This document shows positions 52,871-62,158 of a DNA stretch of 64,000 bases, piece after piece. The stretch is from assembly GCA_030595125.1 (NCBI GenBank), contig JAUVDV010000011.1, positions 16,726 through 80,725 on the forward strand, read 5' to 3'. This DNA is from Deltaproteobacteria bacterium. Lineage in GTDB: Bacteria; Myxococcota_A; Polyangia; JAAYKL01. A program made the position numbers and the translations under genes. Under the pieces are notes generated by a model that saw only the letters and a program-made list of their open reading frames with translations, was not told the origin of the DNA and ran no database searches. The first letter of the stretch is position 1, and every line of letters starts with the position of its first letter.

Positions 52871-55027
52871 TCATTTGCTTGAAGATACCTTCTGATAGTC
52901 GAGTACCTCGCGGACCTTCTGGACCAGCGAATCCAGGCCGAAAGGCTTCTGAACGAAGTGCGTATCCTTGTCGAGCACGCCGTGGTGCACGATGGCGTTG
53001 TCGGTGTAACCTGACATGTAGAGCACCTTCAGCTGGGGCCGCGTGGCCAGCAGCTTCTGCGCAAGCTCCTTGCCGCCCATATTGGGCATAACCACGTCGG
53101 TCAATAGCAGGTGGATCGGGCCCTCGTGCGTATTCGCCACGCCCTGTCCCTCCAGCCCGTCCCGCGCAGCAAGCACATTGTAGCCCTTCCGCTCGAGCGT
53201 TCGTACGGCCAGCTTCAGCACCGCCCTCTCGTCTTCTACCACCAGCACTGTCTCGGTGCCGCGTGAGTCTGCGACCGTGCTCATGGCCATGGAGGGCGTC
53301 CTCTCTGTTGCTTTTGTTTTGGGCAAATAGATTTTAAAAATCGTGCCCTTGCCCGGCTCGCTGTAGACCCAGATATTGCCCCCGTGCTGCTTGACGATAC
53401 CGTAGACCATGGAGAGGCCGAGCCCGGTGCCTTTTCCCTTCTCCTTGGTGGTGAAGAATGGGTCGAAGATCTGCGCCGTAGTCTCTTTGTCCATGCCGCT
53501 GCCCGTGTCACTCACCGCCAACATGACGTAAGGACCGGGCGTGACGTTGACATGGTTGCGCGCATACTCCTCGTCCAGTTCGACGTTGGCGGTTTCTATG
53601 GTCAGCTTGCCTATCCCCGGCATGGCGTCGCGGGCGTTGACCGCCAGGTTCATCACGATCTGCTCGATCTGCCCCGGGTCTGCCTCGATCTTCCATATGT
53701 CCGGGTCCAGATCGGTTTCGATGTCGATGTCCTCGCCGATAAGGCGCCGGAGCATCTTGTCCAGGTTTTTGAGGGTCAGGTTCAGGTCTAGCACCTCGGT
53801 CTGGAGCATCTGCCGGCGGCTGAATGCGAGGAGCTGCCGCGTCAGCGCCACGGCGCGATCGCCTGCGTTCTTGATCTCGCGCACGTCTTTTAGCAGCGGG
53901 TCGCCCTCTCGCAGATCATCGGCCATGAATGAGCACGCCGACAGAATGACCGTCAGCAGGTTGTTGAAATCGTGAGCCACACCCCCCGCCAGCCTACCGA
54001 TCGACTCCATCTTCTGGGACTGGAGGAGTTGCTCTTCCAGCGCGGCCTTCTCCTTCTCGGCCTGCTTGCGATCAGTGATGTCCCTGATGGCGGCAACTCT
54101 GGATCCCCCTCCCGACTCCCTGATGTTCCTCGCCTCGAGTTCTATGTGAAACAGCGTTCCATCCTTTTTCTTTCCCATCACCTCATAGGGTTCGGAGACT
54201 TCTTGTGAAATTTTCTCCGCTATCAGCCCATGGTATTCTTCCGGGATGCACAGCTTGATAACGTTCTTCCCGATCAATTCCTCTCTTTGGTATCCGAACA
54301 TTTTTGCCATGGACTCATTCGCATCTATGGCGACACCTTTATTGTGGATCAGGATCCCTTCGTAAGCCAGATTTGACAGGTTCTTGTACCGCTCCTCGCT
54401 CTCTTCAAGCGCCGTGTCGCTCCGTTTGTGTTCTTCCTCCATTTTCAGGTTGTGCAGGGCAAATGCGATGTCGCCGGCGGCCTCCGTGAAAAGGGATAAT
54501 TCCTCCTCGTCCCGGGAGAACTCTTCCGGCACAGACACGGAGATCAGACCGTAGACCACGCCTTCATGCTCCAGCCTGACAGACACTCCTTTTCTTCCCG
54601 AGTACTGACCGACGAGCGGACAATCGCCACATTCGGCCGGTGGATCATAGGTGATGACCGCTCCTTCTTGTTCGAGCGTCTCTTTCGCGCAGCGGGTCAG
54701 CTCGCCCCGTTTCAACCGCTCGGCCATGGGTTCGAAGCTCGCTCCTAAGCCGGACTCGAACGCGGCAGTCGCCCTTTGCTCCTCGTCCAGAAGCGCGATC
54801 CAGGCGTTGGAATAACCCCTGTCCTCGGTGAGGATTTCGCATGCGCCCTTGAGCAGCCGATCCCTGTCCTTCTCCTGGGTGATCAACTGGTTGACGTTGC
54901 GGATAGCGCGCAGCACGAGGTTGAGGTGCTCCATTCTTTTCTGGGAGCGCTCCGGATCGAGGACCCTCTTGCGGATCTCGATGAGTTCCTTGATGAGCTG
55001 CGTTTTGGTCTTGTCGCTGTCGTTCAT
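52871..55027 (-). CDS. Hybrid sensor histidine kinase: GAF, PAS, kinase, receiver
   Basis: 718 aa, soluble. N-terminal coiled coil (KTQLIKELIEIRKRVLDPERSQKRM), GAF-like domain about 45-200 with Cys in ECGDCPLVGQY and RCAKETLEQ, PAS at 210-325 (YEGILIHNKGVAIDANE), HisKA with GRLAGGVAHDFNNLLTVIL, HATPase NLAVNARDAMPGIGK, and C-terminal receiver LLLTDVVMPNMGGK. Shares its last ~390 residues with the kinase at 43755. The next gene upstream encodes a receiver-bearing protein, possibly its partner. Confidence 0.92.
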   Translation of the reverse strand: MNDSDKTKTQLIKELIEIRKRVLDPERSQKRMEHLNLVLRAIRNVNQLITQEKDRDRLLKGACEILTEDRGYSNAWIALLDEEQRATAAFESGLGASFEPMAERLKRGELTRCAKETLEQEGAVITYDPPAECGDCPLVGQYSGRKGVSVRLEHEGVVYGLISVSVPEEFSRDEEELSLFTEAAGDIAFALHNLKMEEEHKRSDTALEESEERYKNLSNLAYEGILIHNKGVAIDANESMAKMFGYQREELIGKNVIKLCIPEEYHGLIAEKISQEVSEPYEVMGKKKDGTLFHIELEARNIRESGGGSRVAAIRDITDRKQAEKEKAALEEQLLQSQKMESIGRLAGGVAHDFNNLLTVILSACSFMADDLREGDPLLKDVREIKNAGDRAVALTRQLLAFSRRQMLQTEVLDLNLTLKNLDKMLRRLIGEDIDIETDLDPDIWKIEADPGQIEQIVMNLAVNARDAMPGIGKLTIETANVELDEEYARNHVNVTPGPYVMLAVSDTGSGMDKETTAQIFDPFFTTKEKGKGTGLGLSMVYGIVKQHGGNIWVYSEPGKGTIFKIYLPKTKATERTPSMAMSTVADSRGTETVLVVEDERAVLKLAVRTLERKGYNVLAARDGLEGQGVANTHEGPIHLLLTDVVMPNMGGKELAQKLLATRPQLKVLYMSGYTDNAIVHHGVLDKDTHFVQKPFGLDSLVQKVREVLDYQKVSSSK
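52883..54038 (-). repeat. Copy 2 of duplicated kinase-receiver segment
   Basis: Partner of 43770-44920. The boundary on the sensory side falls just before the HisKA domain, so the two genes have swapped or acquired different sensor modules on a shared core. Confidence 0.8.
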
Positions 55028-55043
55028 CGCTCCCCCTTCTTGT

Positions 55044-55601
55044 TCAACCGGCGCGCAGGCGATCGCCCATTACTATCCGAACGGTGCTTTCGAGCTGGTC
55101 CTGATCGATCGGCTTGGCGAGCAGCATTAGCGGTCCAAACTGCGTCGCCCGCGCCATGAGCTCGCTGTCCGGATAACCCGTGACGATAACCACGGGTAGA
55201 TCGGGATGGGTCTTGCGTAGCTCTTCCAGAAATTGCGGGCCGTTCATTTCCGGCATCTGCAGATCGAGCAGGATCAGATCGGGTGCCTGTTGGGCCACAA
55301 GCTCCAGACCATTGACTCCATTGGTTGCCTGCAGCGCCCGGCAACCCAGCTGCTCGATGCTCTTGCTCAGTACCCGCCGCACGTCCGCCTCGTCGTCCAC
55401 GATCAGCACCGAACAGGACTTGCCGGGCGGTCGCTGTTCCTCGGACCAACGCAGCAGCTCGTCCTTGCGGAATCGCCAGTCCTTTCCCATTTTGAACGAC
55501 GGAATGTCTCCACGTCTGGCGAGCCTCCGCACCGTCTCGACATGTGCTCTGAGAAAAACAGCTGCTTCGCCGGCGTTGAGAACATCGGAATCACTTGGCA
55601 T
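55044..55601 (-). CDS. Excisionase-type HTH fused to response-regulator receiver
   Basis: 185 aa. N-terminal HTH of the excisionase/MerR-like kind (LNAGEAAVFLRAHVETVRRLARRGDIPSFKMGKDWRFRKDELLRW), a short linker and a receiver domain (VLIVDDEADVRRVL; phospho-Asp in LILLDLQMPEMNG; TGYP; Lys in AKPI). DNA-binding before the receiver is the reverse of the common order. ATG 55601 is chosen since upstream codons are tandem repeats. Probably the partner of the kinase at 52871, 16 bases downstream. Confidence 0.88.
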   Translation of the reverse strand: MPSDSDVLNAGEAAVFLRAHVETVRRLARRGDIPSFKMGKDWRFRKDELLRWSEEQRPPGKSCSVLIVDDEADVRRVLSKSIEQLGCRALQATNGVNGLELVAQQAPDLILLDLQMPEMNGPQFLEELRKTHPDLPVVIVTGYPDSELMARATQFGPLMLLAKPIDQDQLESTVRIVMGDRLRAG

Positions 55602-55618
55602 TTCAGTTCGCTCCAGTT

Positions 55619-55650
55619 GTTGAGTAGAGTTGAGTAGAGTTGAGTAGAAT
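55619..55650 (-). repeat. Three 10-bp tandem repeats before the HTH-receiver gene
   Basis: Plus strand reads GTTGAGTAGA three times, followed by ATTGAGTTGA. Ten-base period equals one helical turn. It occupies the region just upstream of the start codon, where a promoter or operator is expected. Confidence 0.75.
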
Positions 55651-55723
55651 TGAGTTGATGTCGTTATTTTTGTCAAGGAAATTTTCAGTTTCCTCCGAAC
55701 AGGTGGGAGCTATCTAGTGTCCG

Positions 55724-56131
55724 CTATTTCTCAGGCTCATACGTCCAGTTTCCAAAACCGCCCCAATTGAAGATATGATCATAGCCGGCCTTGGCCATCT
55801 TCTTGGCCGCCATCTTCGCTCGACCGCCGGTCTCGCAGTAGACGATGATCATCTTGTCTTTGGGAGGCAATGGGTTGTCGGTGTTTAGATTTCCGTTGGG
55901 CAAATTGGACGCCGTGGGGATGTGCCCCTTTGCGTACTTGCCTTTTGGCCGCACATCCACAATGCGAAAATCACCGTCATCGACGGTCTGCCCCTCATCG
56001 ATGAGCGCCTTGAGCGCGGCCGGTTCGTCGAGTCCCGACGACCGCTCCTTTGGAAAGGTGTCGTATTGACCACACGCCGCGAAAAACAACATCGATAGAA
56101 ACACTGGAAAAGAAAATTTAATATCGCTCAT
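55724..56131 (-). CDS. Rhodanese-domain lipoprotein
   Basis: 135 aa. Lipobox FAAC after a hydrophobic signal; a single rhodanese domain with DVRPKGKYAKGHIPTA and active-site loop YCETGGRAKMAA (Cys followed by ETGGR). Exported, lipid-anchored sulfur-transfer or thiosulfate-handling protein; substrate unknown. ATG 56131 is chosen from the position of the signal peptide. Confidence 0.85.
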   Translation of the reverse strand: MSDIKFSFPVFLSMLFFAACGQYDTFPKERSSGLDEPAALKALIDEGQTVDDGDFRIVDVRPKGKYAKGHIPTASNLPNGNLNTDNPLPPKDKMIIVYCETGGRAKMAAKKMAKAGYDHIFNWGGFGNWTYEPEK

Positions 56132-56199
56132 TGTTCGCCTTTGTCTCATTGCTTTGAAGGTACCTTATCTCTGACTTGCCACAATATGGGCATACTTAT

Positions 56200-59100
56200 T
56201 CATCTTCGGCCATTGGTCGGCGGGTTGCCAAACTTGAAAGACGGAAACCAGGGGCGCGCAGTTTCGTCATTGGGGTGGGACTTCGCGTAGGCCTTCACCT
56301 GGTGAGCGAAGGCCTCGAGTTTGGTCTCCATTTCGGAGCTGTCCTTCCCTGTATAGACCAGGGTGAGTATGGGGATGTTGTTGTGGTCCTTGCGGATGCG
56401 CTCGGTGAGGGAGGCGGATACCGTGCCCAGCATGCAGTGGAAGGAGATGGCGTTGATGATACCGTGGGCGCCACGGCTGGCGTAGTCGACCATCTTGGCG
56501 ACGTTCAGAAGAACCGTCTCGTTGGCATTGCGATCCAGGTAGGGCTCGGCCATGGTCAGGACGTCCTTGTATCCGGGCTCCGAGGCGCGCTCCACCCTGA
56601 TTCCCAACTGATACCGGATCCGCAACAACTCCCATTCCTTGCGCATGGACATGAAGGCGCTGCCTGCGGCGTCTTTGTAACGACCTTCGTCCATACGCCA
56701 GTCCATTTTTCGCCTAAAGCCAAAGCCTGCACTGTCGGTGAGAAATGGCGCGGGCCAGACCTCGAGGCCCAGTTTCTCCAGCCGGTGGAAGAGGTTGCGG
56801 TTTCCAAAGGGATGGATGCGCGTATAGATGTCACCGGCAACCCCTACCAGCGGTCGGCGCGGCGAGGTGGTCCGTGGGAACCGCTTGAGTTCCTTGGCAA
56901 ACCAGGCGAGCGCGTCGCCAGTCCGGTCGACGGCCAGGAAATCGGAGAGCAGGCCGTACGCCCGCTGGAAACGCCCGTCCAGTTCCAGTGGGTTTTCTAC
57001 GTAGGGACGTGTCTGGCAGTGCAGTTTCGTCAACAGGTCAACAGCCAGCAAACCTCGTCCCAGGCGCATGAGTCCGGCATAGCCCAATACGTCCACGTGG
57101 GCCTCGCCGTTGGGATTGAGCAGCTCAACCCCCCCCGCCCCGCGGCGCTCCAACTCGAGCCGGATCGCAGATGCGTACTCATGCATCAGGCAGGCGTTGT
57201 CCGTGCCCGGGAAGAAGTAGACGTCTCCTGGCTGAATCGTCCCCCTGTCAAGGTGTTTGAAGATATCACCGGCCAGAAGGACATAGGGGTGGCATTCCTT
57301 GCCCGAACTCACCTCTTCGCCGGCAGCGATGGTCTCTTCGTCGGGAGGGGGAAGGACCACCGCATCCAGCCCCACGGAGCGCATCGCTCCCTGATAGACG
57401 TAGGCGTGGTCAGCGAAGTAGGGCATTACAATCCGTCGCCCCTTGTACCGGTCACCCTCGTTGGAAGCCGGCAAGGGAAAGGTCCTCTCTTCGGACGCCA
57501 CGCGTACGTGATGGGTCACTTCGTCGATGAACGCCTCCAGGCGCGTAATAAGGCCGGCCTCACCGCGGTGCTCGTCAAACTCGACGAAGAGCGACGGCTT
57601 GTTGCTTGCTGTTTCTTCAATGTGCTTGAAGGCGAAGGCATCGGGTCCGCAGCCGAAGTTGGAGATGATAATTGGAAAAAGGCGGTCGTCATCCAGGATG
57701 GAGAGCAGCGCCTGCATCTGGCTACGGTTGTATCGCCAGGGCAGCGTCAGCCCAAGCTTTTCAAGGTCTACATTTACGACGGGCAGCATCTGTTGGGGAA
57801 TGGCCAGTAGCCCCAGCTTGCGAATATGGTCTGAGAGATTGAGGTTCTCAAATGAATCGGTAATGTTGTAGGGCTTCCCCAACAAGACAAACGCCCTGTC
57901 AAAATCCCCGGCGAGGACCTCGTGGCCGCGCAGCAACAAGGCATCTTCATATTCCCGCTGGGCCCGGGTTCCTTCGTCGAGGGCTTCGCGGAGTTGCTCT
58001 TCGTTGAGGTCCCAATTCTGGAACGAGGCTTTCAATTGTCGCACGATCCGGTCCGGGGAAGAGGCCATGTGGACCGCAGGTGCGACAACCCGCTCGGATG
58101 CGAAGTTACCGACCATGAACCCGGCGGATTCCTCGAAGGGGCAGAGATGGCTGGTCTCATTGTCGCCATCCGAGATGTCCTGAATGGCAGGCAAGAAGAC
58201 AAAATCCAGATCTCTGTGGTTCTCCAGAAGGTTGGCCACGTGGCCATAGATCAACTTCACCGGCAGACAGGTCTCCGCAGTCAGATTCCGTATCCCCTGC
58301 TGCAGGGTGGCGTTGTCCGACGGTCCATCCAGGACTACCCGGAACCCGAGTGTTCGCAGGAAGGTGGCCCAAAAGGGGAAGAGGTCATACATCATCGAGG
58401 CACGGGGAATCCCCGCGATCCCCAGCCACGCCGTCCCCCCGGCATAGGACTCCAACAGCTCCTCCATCTCCCGCACCAGATCTGGTTGCTTTGTGGAATC
58501 GAGGCGTGATCCCCGGGCGGTGAATCTCTCGCAAACGTCGCCGAAGAACGAGGTCTGTTCTCCTACTTGAATGCGTGACACCTGGCAAAGGTTGGAGCAG
58601 GCGCGACATTCGAAAGTTTCGACCTTTGCGGACTCTGCCGCGTTCAGGCCGCGAAACGCAGTCTCTTCCTCCCCCACCTCATCCCGGGCGGCCACGGCCG
58701 CACCGATAGCTCCGGAGAGGCGGTTGAAAGGATGAACCGTGACCCTCTTGCCAAGCAAAGTTTCAATTGCGGCCACCACGGCCCGGTTGGAGGCCACCCC
58801 CCCCTGGAAGACCACGTTGTCCCCGATCTGCCGGCCGGCGACAACTCGTTCGAGGTAGTTCCTGGCCACGCTCAACGCCAGACCAGCCAGAATGTCATTG
58901 AGAGGTACGCCCCTCATTCTGGCGGCCACAACTTCGCTATCCATGAAAACAGTACATTGACTGCCCAGGGATGCCGCCTCCGGGGCCTGCAGGGCGAGTG
59001 ATTCGAATTCGCCCAGAATGGAAACACCCAGGGCATCGCCTTGTTCTTCCAGGAAGGAGCCGGTGCCCGCAGCACAGATCTTGTTCATCACAAAATCTGC

Positions 59101-60393
59101 GATGCGCCCGCGACGGACAGATACGTACTTGGAGTCTTGTCCGCCGATTTCGAGGATCGTATCGACTTCCGGGAGCACGTGGCGGGCCCCCAACAGCTGG
59201 CAGGTTATCTCGTTCTTGACGACGTCGGCGCCCAACAGGCTTCCTGCCAGGTGCCTTCCCGAACCGGTGCTGCCGACCCCCAGCACACGCAAGTACCCTC
59301 TGGTTCTCTTTTGCAATATGGCGAGACCCTCCCGCAAGACCCCAACCGGATCACCTCGCGTGCGCAGATAGAGTCCGTCAAGCACCTCACCTTCCGCAGA
59401 GAGGAGGCAGAAGTCCGTGGATACTGAGCCGACATCTATACCAAGGTAGGCCTCGATTTCCTGGCTGGGAGATATTACAGGTTCCCGGGGCGTGCCGGCG
59501 TCCCCTGAGGTCTTCAGCGCCGGCAGAATCAGGTTTTGATTCCGGGCATGCCCACCATCCGTCTCCAGCCATGCCAGAATCTCAGATACGGTTGTCGACT
59601 CGCCACCCTCCCGTGCCGCCAAGGCCACGCCCAGCGCGGCCAGGTGGAGAGACTGATCATTGGCCAGAAGCTGTTCATCCTGCAGGCCGAATACCTCTTT
59701 GAAGGCGCGGTGCAGGCCGGCATTCAGCGCCCCTCCTCCGGCCATAACCACGGGCAGAGTCAACTCAGTGCCTCGCAACAAGGTAGCCCGGAAGTTGCGA
59801 GCCAGGGCCAGGCAGAGACCGAAGGTGATCTCATCCATCGGAGTGCCCTTCTGCTGCAGATGGATCATGTCGGACTTGGCAAAGACCGCGCACCGCCCGG
59901 CAATGGAGGCCGCTTTTTGCGCATCCACGGCAGAAGTGGAGAGAGTCTCGATGTCCATCTTGAGGCGGCCGGCTTGCTGCTCCAGAAACGCGCCGGAACC
60001 CGCAGCACACTGGTCATTCAGGGCGAATGACACCAGTTGCCCATCGGGCCCCAACTGTATCCACTTGGACTGGTGGCCTCCAACCTCGATAATCCCCCGG
60101 ACTTCAGGATAGAGGTGGCCCACGGCTCGTGCGGTCGCCACCAAATCGTTCTCGATGCAGCCCGCGGCGAAGCTCGCGAAGTGATTCTTGCCACCCCCGG
60201 TAATGCCGAGGGTGCCCGCGCCCTCTACTCCATCAAACAGTTGCCTGAGCAGCCGCCCGAGCGCCTCGGAAACAGAGCTGCCCACCGGTTGTGTCAGATG
60301 CCGACGGAGACCTGCGGAAGGGTCCAGCAAAACCGCCTTCAGCGCCACGGAACCCATGTCGATCCCGGCGGAGAACCCGTTTTTCGTCACCAT
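56200..60393 (-). CDS. Acyl-CoA dehydratase activase / BadF-BadG-BcrA ATPase, giant form
   Basis: 1397 aa. Two ASKHA ATPase modules in tandem: FSAGIDMGSVALKAVLLD and YLGIDVGSVSTDFCLL, each followed by NDQCAAGSGAFLEQQ and NKICAAGTGSFLEEQ with the bridging-cluster Cys. Then ECRACSNLCQV and DVCERF, and a DUF2229/HgdB-like C-terminal half. Related proteins activate 2-hydroxyacyl-CoA or aryl-CoA dehydratases by ATP-driven electron transfer. No dehydratase gene is adjacent, so its partner is unknown. ATG 60393 (GGAG upstream) chosen over 60438. Confidence 0.9.
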   Translation of the reverse strand: MVTKNGFSAGIDMGSVALKAVLLDPSAGLRRHLTQPVGSSVSEALGRLLRQLFDGVEGAGTLGITGGGKNHFASFAAGCIENDLVATARAVGHLYPEVRGIIEVGGHQSKWIQLGPDGQLVSFALNDQCAAGSGAFLEQQAGRLKMDIETLSTSAVDAQKAASIAGRCAVFAKSDMIHLQQKGTPMDEITFGLCLALARNFRATLLRGTELTLPVVMAGGGALNAGLHRAFKEVFGLQDEQLLANDQSLHLAALGVALAAREGGESTTVSEILAWLETDGGHARNQNLILPALKTSGDAGTPREPVISPSQEIEAYLGIDVGSVSTDFCLLSAEGEVLDGLYLRTRGDPVGVLREGLAILQKRTRGYLRVLGVGSTGSGRHLAGSLLGADVVKNEITCQLLGARHVLPEVDTILEIGGQDSKYVSVRRGRIADFVMNKICAAGTGSFLEEQGDALGVSILGEFESLALQAPEAASLGSQCTVFMDSEVVAARMRGVPLNDILAGLALSVARNYLERVVAGRQIGDNVVFQGGVASNRAVVAAIETLLGKRVTVHPFNRLSGAIGAAVAARDEVGEEETAFRGLNAAESAKVETFECRACSNLCQVSRIQVGEQTSFFGDVCERFTARGSRLDSTKQPDLVREMEELLESYAGGTAWLGIAGIPRASMMYDLFPFWATFLRTLGFRVVLDGPSDNATLQQGIRNLTAETCLPVKLIYGHVANLLENHRDLDFVFLPAIQDISDGDNETSHLCPFEESAGFMVGNFASERVVAPAVHMASSPDRIVRQLKASFQNWDLNEEQLREALDEGTRAQREYEDALLLRGHEVLAGDFDRAFVLLGKPYNITDSFENLNLSDHIRKLGLLAIPQQMLPVVNVDLEKLGLTLPWRYNRSQMQALLSILDDDRLFPIIISNFGCGPDAFAFKHIEETASNKPSLFVEFDEHRGEAGLITRLEAFIDEVTHHVRVASEERTFPLPASNEGDRYKGRRIVMPYFADHAYVYQGAMRSVGLDAVVLPPPDEETIAAGEEVSSGKECHPYVLLAGDIFKHLDRGTIQPGDVYFFPGTDNACLMHEYASAIRLELERRGAGGVELLNPNGEAHVDVLGYAGLMRLGRGLLAVDLLTKLHCQTRPYVENPLELDGRFQRAYGLLSDFLAVDRTGDALAWFAKELKRFPRTTSPRRPLVGVAGDIYTRIHPFGNRNLFHRLEKLGLEVWPAPFLTDSAGFGFRRKMDWRMDEGRYKDAAGSAFMSMRKEWELLRIRYQLGIRVERASEPGYKDVLTMAEPYLDRNANETVLLNVAKMVDYASRGAHGIINAISFHCMLGTVSASLTERIRKDHNNIPILTLVYTGKDSSEMETKLEAFAHQVKAYAKSHPNDETARPWFPSFKFGNPPTNGRR

Positions 60394-60606
60394 CTCACAC
60401 TCCATACACCATTCCAGTGAGGTCGCTTCCCCTGGCATTGCAGTATGTTATGCGGCAGACCCGCGACGGGTTCAACTACAAAACGCTCCAAGAAGACCAG
60501 TATGACCAGTCCCAAATACTAACCTGTACATCCCCTCTTGACAGACCACGCGAACCTTTTTACATTTAGACAAGTATCGAATTGTCAGACAGAGGAATCG
60601 CCAAGA

Positions 60607-60903
60607 ATGAAAGCCAAGCAGTTGTCCAAAATAATGAAGGCGCTCTCCAACGAGAACCGCCTGAAGCTGTATCTGGAGATCGCAAAACAAGAGGAGTCGG
60701 ACTTCGATGCACCGGAGTGCAATCTGAGCGATATCGTGAAGATATTCGGACTCAGCCCGCCGACCATCTCGCATCACCTCAAGGAGCTGGCCAACGCCGA
60801 CCTCATCACAACCGAGAAGCGGGGCAAGTATCTGGTGGCAAGGATCAACAAGGAGACGTTGGGAGAGGTGCGGCAGATATTGGGTGAAATTGAGGGTGAT
60901 TAG
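60607..60903 (+). CDS. ArsR-family winged-helix repressor
   Basis: 98 aa. Winged helix with MKALSNENRLKLYLEIAKQEE, then LSDIVKIFGLSPPTISHHLKELANADLITTEKRGK. No CxCxxC metal site of the ArsR type, although Cys in PECNLSD could contribute. It is divergent from the activase gene and followed after 1 base by the MBL gene, so it probably controls these. Confidence 0.88.
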   Translation: MKAKQLSKIMKALSNENRLKLYLEIAKQEESDFDAPECNLSDIVKIFGLSPPTISHHLKELANADLITTEKRGKYLVARINKETLGEVRQILGEIEGD

Positions 60904-60904
60904 G

Positions 60905-62158
60905 ATGAGCCCTTTTTTTGATCAGATGATTAGACGTTTTTCGAAACTTAGAATCATTGCATCGACAAAGATGAAATTTGCGCTCGTGGCGATGGTTGCC
61001 CTCGCCGTGGCAGGAGGTGCCGTGACAATGACCGCATGCATCGCAACCGGGCGAAGCGCTTCGGGCGCACGTCTTGAAGCCATGAAGGTGTCGCCCAACT
61101 GGCGCGACGGCAAGTTTGCAAACCCGCTCCCCAGTGAGTACCCCAGTTTCTCCAGAGCTCTTGGGAAGTGGCTGCGCGGGACCGATAACACGGTTCCCGA
61201 ATCTCCGTTCCCTATCGTCAAACGTGCTGCGAGTGACTTCGACGTCGCGCCAGCGAGCGGCCTGCGAGTCACCTGGCTCGGGCATTCGACGTTTCTGATC
61301 GAGATCGATGGCAAGCGAGTGCTCGTTGATCCGGTGTTGAGCGAGCGGCCATCCCCATTCACGTGGGCGGGGCCGACGCGTTTTCACGAAATACCGCTTT
61401 CCATCGACGAGCTGCCCGAAATCGACGTTGTCGTGATTTCTCACGACCACTACGACCATCTTGACCACCGCACAGTGCAGGCACTCGGTGAGCGCGTCCC
61501 TCTGTATATCGTGCCGCTCGGCGTCGGCGCCCATCTCGAGTACTGGGGAGTCCAAGCCGAGCGCATCGTCGAACGCGACTGGTGGGGTGAGGTCAAGCTG
61601 GGCGACCTGACCTTTACGGCGACCCCTGCGCGTCACTTCTCGGGACGTTCTCTCGTCATGGCAGGCCAGAGCGAAACCTTGTGGTCCGGTTGGGTCATCG
61701 CCGGCCGCGAGCATCGCATCTACTACAGCGGCGACACCGGCATGTTGCCCGCCTTTACGGCCATCGCCGAGCGGCTCGGTCCTTTCGACGCCGTCCTCAT
61801 CGAGACCGGGGCCTATGATCAGTTGTGGCCCGACCTTCACATCGGTCCTGAGCAGGCCATCGAAGCCCGCGTCGAACTGGGCAGCGGCTTGTTTATCCCG
61901 GTCCATTGGGGAACATTCAATCTGGCAAACCATGCATGGACCGAGCCCGTGGAGCGCGCGATTGTCGCTGCCGAGAAGGCGGGAGTGCCGATAGCGGTGC
62001 CACGACCGGGCGAGAGCATTGAGCCTGCCAGCCCACCGAAGCTCACACGTTGGTGGCCGTCTGTTCCGTGGAAGACGGCCGAGCAGGAGCCCATCGTCTC
62101 GGGTGGCATTGAACAATCACAGCCCATGGATCTAGAGCCGAATGGAGGGGCGCGATGA
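60905..62158 (+). CDS. MBL-fold hydrolase, NAPE-PLD/UlaG type, exported
   Basis: 417 aa. A hydrophobic N-terminal segment (LVAMVALAVAGGAVTMTAC) with a possible lipobox TAC, then an MBL core: THxHxDH as SHDHYDHLDH, RVTWLGHSTFLIEIDGKRVLVDPVL at the start, ARHFSGR, and YSGDTGMLP. HWGTFNLANHAWTEPVER is shared with the N-acylethanolamine phospholipase D group. Substrate unknown. The stop overlaps the next gene (ATGA). Confidence 0.88.
   Translation: MSPFFDQMIRRFSKLRIIASTKMKFALVAMVALAVAGGAVTMTACIATGRSASGARLEAMKVSPNWRDGKFANPLPSEYPSFSRALGKWLRGTDNTVPESPFPIVKRAASDFDVAPASGLRVTWLGHSTFLIEIDGKRVLVDPVLSERPSPFTWAGPTRFHEIPLSIDELPEIDVVVISHDHYDHLDHRTVQALGERVPLYIVPLGVGAHLEYWGVQAERIVERDWWGEVKLGDLTFTATPARHFSGRSLVMAGQSETLWSGWVIAGREHRIYYSGDTGMLPAFTAIAERLGPFDAVLIETGAYDQLWPDLHIGPEQAIEARVELGSGLFIPVHWGTFNLANHAWTEPVERAIVAAEKAGVPIAVPRPGESIEPASPPKLTRWWPSVPWKTAEQEPIVSGGIEQSQPMDLEPNGGAR

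Noticed and set aside
56176..57810. Long plus-strand open frame (544 codons) opposite the activase gene
   Set aside because: Shadow frame; the minus-strand ASKHA/activase motifs are unambiguous.
60845..62116. Minus-strand open frame opposite the MBL gene
   Set aside because: Shadow; the SHDHYDHLDH metal motif fixes the plus strand.
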